In this document: positions 1 through 5,318 of the stretch, piece after piece
Numbering within the stretch: position 1 is the stretch's first letter
Layout: each line of letters starts with the position of its first letter
Made by a program: the position numbers and the translations under genes
From: an uncultured Marvinbryantia sp.
GTDB lineage: Bacteria > Bacillota > Clostridia > Lachnospirales > Lachnospiraceae
Direction: 5' to 3'
DNA: 22,175 nucleotides
Assembly: GCA_934373455.1 (NCBI GenBank)
Contig: CAKRON010000036.1
Coordinates: 1-22,175, forward strand
Notes under the pieces: model-generated
Told to the model about the DNA's origin: nothing
Seen by the model: the letters and a program-made list of their open reading frames with translations, nothing else
Databases searched by the model: none

Positions 1-171
1 GATTTTCCATCAGTGCTTAACATCAGCTTCTCTCTTGGTTCAGAAATGAGCCAAGAGAGGAAAGTTCCTAAAATGCCAATTATAAGAACTGTTAAATTCA
101 ATGTTTCCGAGGATTTCCAGAAATCTGTAGAAAAAACGGAACTATTTGCTCATAAAATAAGAACTTTTTAG
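1..171 (+). CDS. C-terminal fragment of an unrecognised protein
   Basis: This is the only forward frame open from the window edge. It encodes 56 residues ending in HKIRTF and a TAG stop. The fragment is rich in Lys and Glu, has no hydrophobic segment, and matches no family I recognise. It ends 11 bases before the next start, and the ribosome binding site of that gene lies directly after the stop, so the two would be co-transcribed. A 14-bp hairpin with a GAAA loop lies inside the frame (29-60), which is unusual for coding sequence and leaves open that this stretch is non-coding. The frame is short, so chance openness cannot be excluded. Confidence 0.4.
   Translation, partial: DFPSVLNISFSLGSEMSQERKVPKMPIIRTVKFNVSEDFQKSVEKTELFAHKIRTF
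29..60. repeat. 14-bp hairpin with GAAA tetraloop
   Basis: Bases 29-42 pair with 47-60, with two G-T wobbles and no mismatch, closing a GAAA loop of the GNRA type. No T-run follows on either strand, so it does not look like an intrinsic terminator. It overlaps the apparent gene fragment at the window start. Confidence 0.55.
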
Positions 172-182
172 GGGGAACCGCA

Positions 183-368
183 ATGAAATTTTGTAAAATC
201 CAAGATCAGTTATACCAGTGCAGTAGCTTTTTGGAAGTGGCTTGTATTGCTCTTGACAATAAACACTTCTTTCCAGAAGGGAATACAATCAGTGTTCTTC
301 TGGAAGATGTTAATAATCGTATTAATAGTTGTATTGAAGATCTTGAAAAGATGAAAGGGAAACACTAA
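183..368 (+). CDS. Small hypothetical protein, 61 residues, upstream of recombinase
   Basis: The start is fixed by a GGGGG-type Shine-Dalgarno just after the preceding stop. The product has four Cys residues (C4, C13, C21, C50), an acidic and amphipathic C-terminal half (about residues 38-58, likely helical), and no signal or membrane segment. Its stop is 3 bases before the recombinase start, so the pair are almost certainly co-translated. I do not recognise a family. Small partner genes directly upstream of short recombinases are common on mobile elements of Clostridia, so a directionality or accessory role is possible, but nothing in the sequence shows it. Confidence 0.6.
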   Translation: MKFCKIQDQLYQCSSFLEVACIALDNKHFFPEGNTISVLLEDVNNRINSCIEDLEKMKGKH

Positions 369-371
369 GAA

Positions 372-935
372 ATGAATAAAAAAACAAAGGCTCTTACCAC
401 AGAACAATACAAGGAAATTATTCAGACCATGAGAGAAGGATTTTGCGGTTGCCGCCCTAATGAGCGGATAGCCACTGCCCTTGTGTTGGAAGGTAACCTA
501 GGACTTAGGATATCGGATATCCTGAATCTGCGGCTTGCTGATATTGTGCGGGATGGGGACAGATACCGACTGGAAATCACAGAACAGAAAACACAAAAGA
601 AACGGATTTTCACAGTCCCTTTAATTATTCAACAGTATATTGAGAATTACTGCCTGCGGAACGGCATAGGAAAAAACGAAAAGATTTTTGATCTGACAGA
701 GCGGGCGGTCAGCAAACAACTGGCTCTTGTCTGCGATTACCTTGGACTTGAAAGTGTCGGAACCCACAGTTTCCGCAAATGGTACGCCACGGAAATCTAC
801 AAAAATAATGGTTATGATATTACCCTAGTCCAGAGACTGCTACAACACAGTTCCAGTGCAATCACACAGCGGTATATAGGCATAGAACCCCAGAGAATCG
901 AAGCGGCTATAGAGGGACACTCACAGTTATTATAA
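372..935 (+). CDS. Minimal tyrosine recombinase (catalytic domain only)
   Basis: Site-specific DNA recombinase of the XerC/XerD / phage integrase family, which cuts and rejoins DNA through a covalent phosphotyrosine. All catalytic positions are visible: R46 in GLRISDIL, a lysine in the beta-hairpin (K73-K77), H132 and R135 in THSFRK, H159 in LLQHSS and the nucleophile Y168 in TQRYIG. At 187 residues it is far shorter than usual integrases (about 300-400). The N-terminal arm-binding and core-binding domains are essentially missing, leaving only about 30 residues before the catalytic fold. It may resolve multimers or invert DNA for the resident element, or rely on a partner for DNA binding. The start is 3 bases after the previous stop. 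A hairpin at 937-958 follows. Confidence 0.88.
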   Translation: MNKKTKALTTEQYKEIIQTMREGFCGCRPNERIATALVLEGNLGLRISDILNLRLADIVRDGDRYRLEITEQKTQKKRIFTVPLIIQQYIENYCLRNGIGKNEKIFDLTERAVSKQLALVCDYLGLESVGTHSFRKWYATEIYKNNGYDITLVQRLLQHSSSAITQRYIGIEPQRIEAAIEGHSQLL

Positions 936-936
936 A

Positions 937-958
937 AGGAGCGGATTTCTCCGCCCCT
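937..958 (+). terminator. Hairpin after recombinase gene, weak terminator
   Basis: A 9-bp stem with one mismatch (937-945 with 950-958) and a TTTC loop starts right at the recombinase stop. The following bases hold only a broken T-run, so termination is likely but may be leaky. The next gene is on the opposite strand, so this hairpin would separate convergent transcripts. Confidence 0.5.
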
Positions 959-976
959 TCTGCCTTTTCAACAATT

Positions 977-1285
977 TTATAAATCTGGAAGTTTATCATC
1001 TGGTTCTTCAGCCATATGATTACTTGGTATGTCTTTTTCCTGTTTGACTGTGCTATTGGAGTTTTCAACTAATTCTCCAAAGCCGTAAATCAAAATTGAA
1101 GAAATATAGCTTGCAACAGAACCACCGCCTGCAATTAATAAACTTATTAAAAGATAAATCCCACCAAAATCCCAAAATTCTGTAACGCCCATATATATTA
1201 ATCCTAATATTATCGAAAAAGCAATTCCTATAAAACATTGTACTTTAGCGACTGTTTTTATTTTACTTGAAATATTATTAAACAT
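977..1285 (-). CDS. Small membrane protein, 102 residues
   Basis: Unrecognised protein with two hydrophobic stretches, about residues 15-35 (FIGIAFSIILGLIYMGV) and 40-70, and an acidic, soluble C-terminal tail ending PDDKLPDL. It is probably a two- or three-pass inner-membrane protein. The frame has an ATG 15 bases further upstream (1300), but the Shine-Dalgarno GGAGG lies inside that extension, 8 bases before the ATG at 1285, so 1285 is the better start. It follows the zinc-ribbon gene by 31 bases and is probably its operon partner. Confidence 0.6.
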   Translation of the reverse strand: MFNNISSKIKTVAKVQCFIGIAFSIILGLIYMGVTEFWDFGGIYLLISLLIAGGGSVASYISSILIYGFGELVENSNSTVKQEKDIPSNHMAEEPDDKLPDL

Positions 1286-1316
1286 CTTCTTGTCCTCCAT
1301 AAAATGTGATTTATCA

Positions 1317-2936
1317 TTATTCCTCTATCGTAAAGCCTAAATCTTTCATATCAATATCTGAATTTTTATCTAAATATGTCTGTAATTTTTCAACGATTTC
1401 ATTTACTCTTTCTGTAACGGATGCTTCACCAACTGCCTTTGTAGCACTTATAATTTTCCATTCATTGTCGGATGTATCCAGATACTCTAACACTTCAAAA
1501 TCCGTTGGAATACTTTCACCCATTTTGTATGATGCTATTGGAATTGTCGCATAAAAAGTTCCTCTAAAATCATACGTTTTTCCTTCTTGTGAAGTCCATC
1601 CGTCTGGTACTTCATAATACTCTGTAAACTTCATTTCATTGCCTTCTTCATCAGAATATGTAAAATAGATACTATCTTTCAGATTTAATTCCTCTGATGA
1701 AAACTCATAATCACACCAAAAATTATCAGGATCTTCTTCATCTGTATATAACATTAACTGAAAACCTGAAACAGAATCTGATGTGCTGTCTCCTTCATTT
1801 GAAGTAATATCTAAGCAAGAGCCTGAAAAAGTCTTGTCGTAAAGTCCAGTTTTCAATTCAATATTTTCACTATACTTTCCATTTTCCTTAATATAATCCG
1901 TTAATTTTTTTGATGGGAACAACTTGTATTCTAATTCATTATATTTATCTTCGCTGTCTTTATAGCTTCCCAGTTCTTTCCATAAATTCAATGCGCTGTC
2001 AAAATCTTTTTCTTGTTCATAATATAGCGCCTGATTATATTTTACATTTTTTATCTGTTCAGCACTATCTTTGTAATCACCTAATTGTTCAAACTGTTCT
2101 ATTGCTTCTTCGAATTTTTCATTTTCCATCAAGGTTACTGCATTATTATAAACGGTTTTCTTTTTTCCATCAGAAATTGCTATATTGACAGCTATACTTA
2201 CTATAGCGGCTACTACCACCACCACAGCGATGATATACGTTTGTTTCTTTTTCTTTATTTCTTTCTGTCTTAATTCCTCTCTTGCTTTTTCACGTTGTTT
2301 TTGTTCTTCCTGCAATCGTACTTTTACATCTGTTTCTAATTCTGAAAGATCAAAAGACTCTAATTTATCCAGATTTTTCATACACCTATGACAGGTCTTT
2401 TCATCTTCGTGATTCAGGGCGCCACAGGCGCAATACCAGATTCTTTTTTCTTTTTTTAATGTATATGTACTATCTTGTCCATACTTCATTTTATATTGTT
2501 TAACAAGTTCCGAACTCTTTAATGTATTCTCAAGGAGTTCAGGTTTTTCCAAAATATCCCAAGATGTATATTCATGTTTCCACTCTGTATTATCTTTAAA
2601 AATAACCTCTGTTACACCGATTTCAAAACTACGTGCGTTATTGTTTGAAATCATAATTGGAACATTCGAACCAAAATATACATCTCGTTCTTCATTCAAA
2701 TCTAAATATTGGTATTCAATTTTTTCTTCAATTTTTTCATTCTTAATATCAAGAGGTATTATCTGTACTGTTAAAGCTTTTATCTGTTTTTCTTCTATAT
2801 TTTGAAATTTAAGTTGCACCAAAACATTGTCTGTCTTATTATCTTTTAATAAAGCGCCCGCCACTATAATAACTGGGGCATTTTCAATATATAATTGTTT
2901 AGGCAATGAAAATAATCTTGTATATCTTTCCCCCAT
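1317..2936 (-). CDS. Zinc-ribbon, single-pass membrane protein with TPR-like repeats
   Basis: A 539-residue protein of mixed architecture. Residues 1-160 form an unrecognised beta-rich region. Residues 169-185 hold a zinc ribbon (C169, C171, C182, C185; CACG then CHRC). A charged helix (about 200-232) leads to one membrane segment (about 234-255, very rich in Val, Ile and Ala). Residues 261-335 contain two TPR-like repeats, each ending in a YKDS motif (LGDYKDS, LGSYKDS). The last 200 residues are unrecognised, acidic and rich in aromatic residues. Zinc ribbon plus membrane helix plus YKDS repeats is a recurring layout in Firmicutes proteins of unknown role. The expected topology is zinc ribbon inside and repeats outside. 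Start supported by AAGGAG; a good promoter lies at 3099-3128. Confidence 0.72.
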   Translation of the reverse strand: MGERYTRLFSLPKQLYIENAPVIIVAGALLKDNKTDNVLVQLKFQNIEEKQIKALTVQIIPLDIKNEKIEEKIEYQYLDLNEERDVYFGSNVPIMISNNNARSFEIGVTEVIFKDNTEWKHEYTSWDILEKPELLENTLKSSELVKQYKMKYGQDSTYTLKKEKRIWYCACGALNHEDEKTCHRCMKNLDKLESFDLSELETDVKVRLQEEQKQREKAREELRQKEIKKKKQTYIIAVVVVVAAIVSIAVNIAISDGKKKTVYNNAVTLMENEKFEEAIEQFEQLGDYKDSAEQIKNVKYNQALYYEQEKDFDSALNLWKELGSYKDSEDKYNELEYKLFPSKKLTDYIKENGKYSENIELKTGLYDKTFSGSCLDITSNEGDSTSDSVSGFQLMLYTDEEDPDNFWCDYEFSSEELNLKDSIYFTYSDEEGNEMKFTEYYEVPDGWTSQEGKTYDFRGTFYATIPIASYKMGESIPTDFEVLEYLDTSDNEWKIISATKAVGEASVTERVNEIVEKLQTYLDKNSDIDMKDLGFTIEE

Positions 2937-2999
2937 TGCTTTTTCTCCTTTTTAACAAAAAATCATTTTCGATAACGATAATCTAAGAAGTTATAAATG

Positions 3000-3044
3000 T
3001 CATACATACACTATTCCTACCATTATTAAAAATTTCTTTTCCAT
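3000..3044 (-). other. Possible 14-codon leader ORF
   Basis: Within the untranslated leader of the zinc-ribbon gene there is a short frame (MEKKFLIMVGIVYV, then TGA) preceded by a GGGAG ribosome binding site. It could be a leader peptide, a decayed membrane-protein start, or chance. No attenuator-type hairpin pair was found near it. Confidence 0.2.
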
Positions 3045-3098
3045 AAATATTTCTCCCTTCTCTTTTGTATTACATTTTGTAGTATATTTATATATCTG

Positions 3099-3128
3099 AT
3101 TGTAGCATACTTAAAATTACACCGTCAA
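3099..3128 (-). promoter_or_regulatory. Promoter of the zinc-ribbon operon
   Basis: On the minus strand TTGACG (3123-3128) is followed after 18 bases by TACAAT (3099-3104), which is preceded by TGC, giving an extended -10. The match to the sigma-A consensus is strong. The -35 box lies inside the left half (CGTCAATC) of an inverted repeat shared with the divergent RHH gene. Confidence 0.65.
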
Positions 3129-3163
3129 TCTATAATGGTTACAAAATGAAAGGTGGATTGACG
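3123..3163. promoter_or_regulatory. Putative RHH operator: 8-bp inverted repeat over divergent promoters
   Basis: CGTCAATC at 3123-3130 and GATTGACG at 3156-3163 are exact inverted copies, 25 bases apart. The left half covers the -35 box of the minus-strand zinc-ribbon promoter and abuts a TATAAT (3131-3136) that would serve as the plus-strand -10 of the RHH gene. The right half lies just before the RHH start codon. A start of transcription near 3143 would leave the left half out of the mRNA, so a DNA operator is likelier than an mRNA hairpin. Which protein binds is inference. Confidence 0.5.
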
Positions 3164-3165
3164 CA

Positions 3166-3345
3166 ATGAATAAACCTTTAAAGCTGAAAAAAAGAGGGGA
3201 AGACGGTAGTAAAGTTATCACGGTTCGTATTAAAGAGGATACTTTAGCCGCTTTAGATCAGCTCGCCGCAGAAACCAATTATTCCAGAAATGAAATCATC
3301 AACATTATTCTGAAATATGGTGTTGAAAATATTGAGATCGAATAA
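3166..3345 (+). CDS. Ribbon-helix-helix DNA-binding protein, 59 residues
   Basis: Short gene with a clear CopG/Arc-type ribbon-helix-helix fold. A basic N-terminus (KPLKLKKRG) is followed by the beta strand KVITVRIKED (residues 16-25), helix 1 (about 26-37, TLAALDQLAAET) and helix 2 (about 40-54, SRNEIINIILKYGVEN). Such proteins bind DNA as dimers through the strand and usually repress their own promoter. Start supported by AAAGGTGG about 9 bases upstream. An inverted repeat flanks its -10 and includes the -35 of the divergent gene, which fits autoregulation. A strong terminator follows directly, so the gene is monocistronic. The role could be copy or transfer control, an antitoxin without a visible toxin, or regulation of the neighbouring membrane module. 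Confidence 0.8.
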   Translation: MNKPLKLKKRGEDGSKVITVRIKEDTLAALDQLAAETNYSRNEIINIILKYGVENIEIE

Positions 3346-3367
3346 GAGTGGAAATCCGCTCTTTTTT
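3344..3367 (+). terminator. Rho-independent terminator of the RHH gene
   Basis: The stem 3344-3351 / 3356-3363 (8 bp with one G-T pair, AAAT loop) begins in the RHH stop codon and runs straight into six Ts. This is a textbook intrinsic terminator. Confidence 0.85.
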
Positions 3368-3400
3368 CTTTGCTCTTGGAACTGTGATAAATGAGTATGT

Positions 3401-3463
3401 TTTTTCCTTAAAAGTTTAACGGAAAAAAAGTCTTTAAAACTCCGTTAAACCTTTAAGGAAAAA
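3401..3463. repeat. Large inverted repeat upstream of the WYL regulator gene
   Basis: Arms 3401-3423 and 3441-3463 are inverted copies over 23 bases with a single mismatch (3413 against 3451), separated by 17 AT-rich bases. Each arm contains smaller symmetrical motifs: GTTNAAC, and CCTTNAAGG (intact in the right arm only). The repeat lies upstream of the likely WYL promoter, so it reads better as a regulator-binding site than as a terminator. No T-run follows. Confidence 0.75.
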
Positions 3464-3494
3464 TATAAAATCTGTTTTCCGTTCCCTCTTGGAA

Positions 3495-3503
3495 TGGTAG
3501 AAT
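3495..3503 (+). promoter_or_regulatory. Extended -10 promoter of the WYL gene
   Basis: TGG followed by TAGAAT gives an extended -10 element. The -35 region 17 bases upstream (TTTTCC) is poor, as is common for promoters that depend on an activator. The expected start point is near 3510, about 45 bases downstream of the large inverted repeat. Confidence 0.45.
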
Positions 3504-3531
3504 AAAAGAAAAATGTTTGGGGTTACGTGCT

Positions 3532-4638
3532 ATGGCAAAAGACTATGAAGATGATGAACTGAAGGGTTCAGGAAGAGGAAAGAAAAGAAACCAGAAGATG
3601 AAGCCGTTTCTGGTGTACCACTATCTGCTAAAACATACTGATGAACACCATACGGTAAAAGCAGATGACATTTGCTTTGCTATGACTGAGATTTATGGTA
3701 TTGAAGCGGAGCGCAGAGGAATTTACAGAGATATTGATGAAATCAATAAAGCCATTCTTGCTTATGAAGAGGGAATTTCCATTAAAGAAGCCGCAGAAAT
3801 GATTGATGAAGATGACAGTCTGAAGAATATTGTTTTCGATAAGCACCAGAAGGGGTTTTGTATGCGGCAACGCCACTATGATTATACTGATATTCAACTT
3901 CTGGTTGAAAGTGTCTATGCATCAAAATATCTGTCAGAACCGCAGGCAGAACGGTTAATAAAGGTTTTATGTGAATTTGTCAGTGAATATCAGGAGAAAA
4001 CCATACGTCACAATGCGATTTTGACTGACCGAGTGAAAACAAAAAATTCCAGTGTTTTGCGGAATATTGAAAAAATAGATACCGCAATGGAGACAAATAA
4101 AAAAATCAGCTTTAAATATTTGAAGTATTCTATCAGCAATCTGAATCAGCAGGTGGAAAGAAAACACGGTGCAATATACACGGTCAGTCCTTTTGCCCTT
4201 CTTATCAATGACGGGAATTATTACCTTCTTGCTTACAATGACAGCGCAAAAGGTATTAGAACGTATCGTGCTGACAGAATGAAAGATGTGAAAGTGATTG
4301 AAGAAAAAAGAGATGGAAAAGAGGAATTTTCGAAAATAAATCTGAAAAGCTACACACAGAGAGTTTTTTCTATGTTTGGCGGGGAGCAGGAGATCATTAC
4401 CATACAATTTATTAATCACCTTTTGGATACGGTTGTTGACCGATTTGGAAAGAAAGGGATTCTTTACAATGTGGTAGACGAAAATTATTTTAGCATTACA
4501 GCACCGATTGAAGTCAGTGACCAGTTTTTCGGTTGGGTGCTTGGATTTGGAAATGATGTAAAAATTCTGAAGCCGCAGAAGGTAGTTGATGAATTTACAG
4601 AGTATCTGGATAAGATCAGAAAGGTGTATGAAAGTTGA
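3532..4638 (+). CDS. WYL-domain transcriptional regulator
   Basis: A 368-residue DNA-binding regulator. Residues about 20-75 form a winged helix-turn-helix (KMKPFLVYHYLL, then AERRGIYRDIDEIN, the usual recognition region). The WYL domain spans about 180-260, with a YYL variant of the name motif at 230-232 and the ligand-facing arginines R243, R246 and R249. A WCX domain closes the protein (about 285-368, FGWVLGFG). WYL proteins sense nucleic-acid or nucleotide ligands and often control phage-defence or mobile-element genes (BrxR and CapW are characterised cases). A TTG 15 bases upstream is in frame, but GGGG at 3519-3522 is placed for the ATG at 3532. A 23-bp-arm inverted repeat upstream is a candidate self-operator. 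No defence gene is beside it in this window. Confidence 0.85.
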   Translation: MAKDYEDDELKGSGRGKKRNQKMKPFLVYHYLLKHTDEHHTVKADDICFAMTEIYGIEAERRGIYRDIDEINKAILAYEEGISIKEAAEMIDEDDSLKNIVFDKHQKGFCMRQRHYDYTDIQLLVESVYASKYLSEPQAERLIKVLCEFVSEYQEKTIRHNAILTDRVKTKNSSVLRNIEKIDTAMETNKKISFKYLKYSISNLNQQVERKHGAIYTVSPFALLINDGNYYLLAYNDSAKGIRTYRADRMKDVKVIEEKRDGKEEFSKINLKSYTQRVFSMFGGEQEIITIQFINHLLDTVVDRFGKKGILYNVVDENYFSITAPIEVSDQFFGWVLGFGNDVKILKPQKVVDEFTEYLDKIRKVYES

Positions 4639-4853
4639 TAAAAAGATGTTAAAAGACGTTATGATGTAGCTTGATTCTTGTTTGAATCATGTTTAATTAT
4701 GTATAGAAAATAAAGACTTTACTAATTAAAAACTTTACGAATTTTTTACGAATAATATTTTTTTCTCAGAAAAATGATGGATTCTTACTCATAAAACAGG
4801 TGATTTTTGCCTTAAAAGGCTTTAAACAGGCTATAAATCTGCGTGGGCGCCAG
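4639..4853. other. Intergenic end of the integrated element
   Basis: Very AT-rich, no gene. After the WYL stop there is a small hairpin (TGATTC / GAATCA, loop TTGTTT) that could end WYL transcription weakly, then the TTTACNAAT triplet. The short repeats AAGGCTTTAAA and CAGGCTATAAA (about 4816-4837) and a GGGCGCC palindrome (4845-4851) come just before the tRNA fragment. Confidence 0.5.
4718..4753 (+). repeat. Three TTTACNAAT direct repeats, possible integrase arm sites
   Basis: TTTACTAAT (4718), TTTACGAAT (4734) and TTTACGAAT (4745) lie in the same orientation within 36 bases, about 100 bases left of the tRNA junction. Short direct repeats at this distance from an attachment core are typical arm-type binding sites for tyrosine integrases. 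The assignment rests on position and repetition only. Confidence 0.45.
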
Positions 4854-4898
4854 TTCGGGACGCAGAGGTCGCAAGTTCAAATCTTGTCGCATCGACTA
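4854..4898 (+). tRNA. 3' part of a tRNA-Pro (CGG) gene: attachment-site junction
   Basis: This fragment folds as the 3' half of a tRNA. It has the anticodon loop TTCGGGA (anticodon CGG, 4856-4858), the 3' anticodon stem CGCAG, the variable loop AGGTC, the T arm GCAAG-TTCAAAT-CTTGT, the acceptor strand CGCATCG, discriminator A, then CTA in place of CCA. No D arm or matching 5' acceptor (CGATGCG expected) precedes it, so it is not a complete tRNA. A terminator follows directly, as it would for a genuine tRNA gene. The simplest reading is that an element integrated in the anticodon loop, leaving this 3' duplicate at its right end and a restored tRNA-Pro at its left end outside the window. Confidence 0.72.
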
Positions 4899-4900
4899 AT

Positions 4901-4938
4901 AAAAAGAGAATCGTTCGTAAGAATGGTTCTCTTTTTAT
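4901..4938. terminator. Bidirectional terminator after the tRNA-Pro fragment
   Basis: AAAAAGAGAATC (4901-4912) pairs with GGTTCTCTTTTT (4925-4936) over 12 bp with one T-G wobble. A-run and T-run flank the stem, so it can act in both directions. It is probably the native terminator of the tRNA-Pro gene and so marks chromosome rather than element. Confidence 0.82.
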
Positions 4939-4957
4939 TATTTGATACAAAAAGTTT

Positions 4958-5302
4958 CAAGAATACCTCGGGATTCTTGCTGCGAGATGCGCGTCATGCA
5001 AAGCATGACATATTTCTTTTGCGCATCTCTGCAATCCTGCCAGAGGCTATATCAGATGGGGGATTGACTCCCACCACTGATATTAATTTGCTCCTCACCA
5101 CCTGAAGAGGTGGGAGTCACCTCACATCTGATGTACCTTTGATCTCTTCCGGCACTAACGCCGTTCGGGCGCAGAGGGTGCTGCGTGCCTGTGGCACGCG
5201 TTTAGCACCGACCGTAGCGGAGCGGAGATCACGAGATCCGGGGGATCTCGGTTTTGGACCGACCGGAGCGAAGCGAAGACCGCAGGTTATATGCTTTCTG
5301 CG
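4958..5302. repeat. Dense array of nested inverted and direct repeats, no gene
   Basis: No convincing gene lies here. Seen in order: hairpin 4958-4964/4973-4979; a nested hairpin with outer arms 4984-4992/5021-5029 (9 bp) and inner arms 4993-4999/5003-5009 (7 bp); a long hairpin with arms 5051-5058/5125-5132 and 5065-5075/5109-5119 (8 + 11 bp); a multibranch unit closed by 5140-5146/5225-5231, holding a 13-bp hairpin (5177-5189/5193-5209); hairpin 5232-5239/5243-5250; and 5281-5285/5298-5302. All stems quoted pair exactly apart from a 4-base bulge at 5200-5203. It could be a structured RNA, transposon-end or REP-like DNA, or debris from repeated insertion next to a tRNA. It lies just downstream of the Rpn gene. 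Confidence 0.7.
5207..5281. repeat. Two direct copies of an ACCGACCG + AGCGR-repeat motif
   Basis: ACCGACCG at 5207-5214 and 5258-5265 are each followed by AGCGG- or AGCGA-type pentamer repeats and GAGAT/GAAGAC, 51 bases apart. The rest of the window has no such GC-rich text. This suggests a multicopy genomic repeat family. Confidence 0.55.
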
Positions 5303-5318
5303 TTAAAATTTGTAAGGT

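Noticed and set aside
4839..4898. A complete tRNA gene using CTGCG (4839-4843) as the 5' anticodon stem
   Set aside because: Ten extra bases separate CTGCG from the anticodon loop, and no D arm or 5' acceptor strand is present, so the match is probably chance.
4800..5105. An open frame of about 100 codons on the plus strand
   Set aside because: It runs through the tRNA fragment, the terminator hairpin and the structured repeats, starts without a ribosome binding site, and has no family features.
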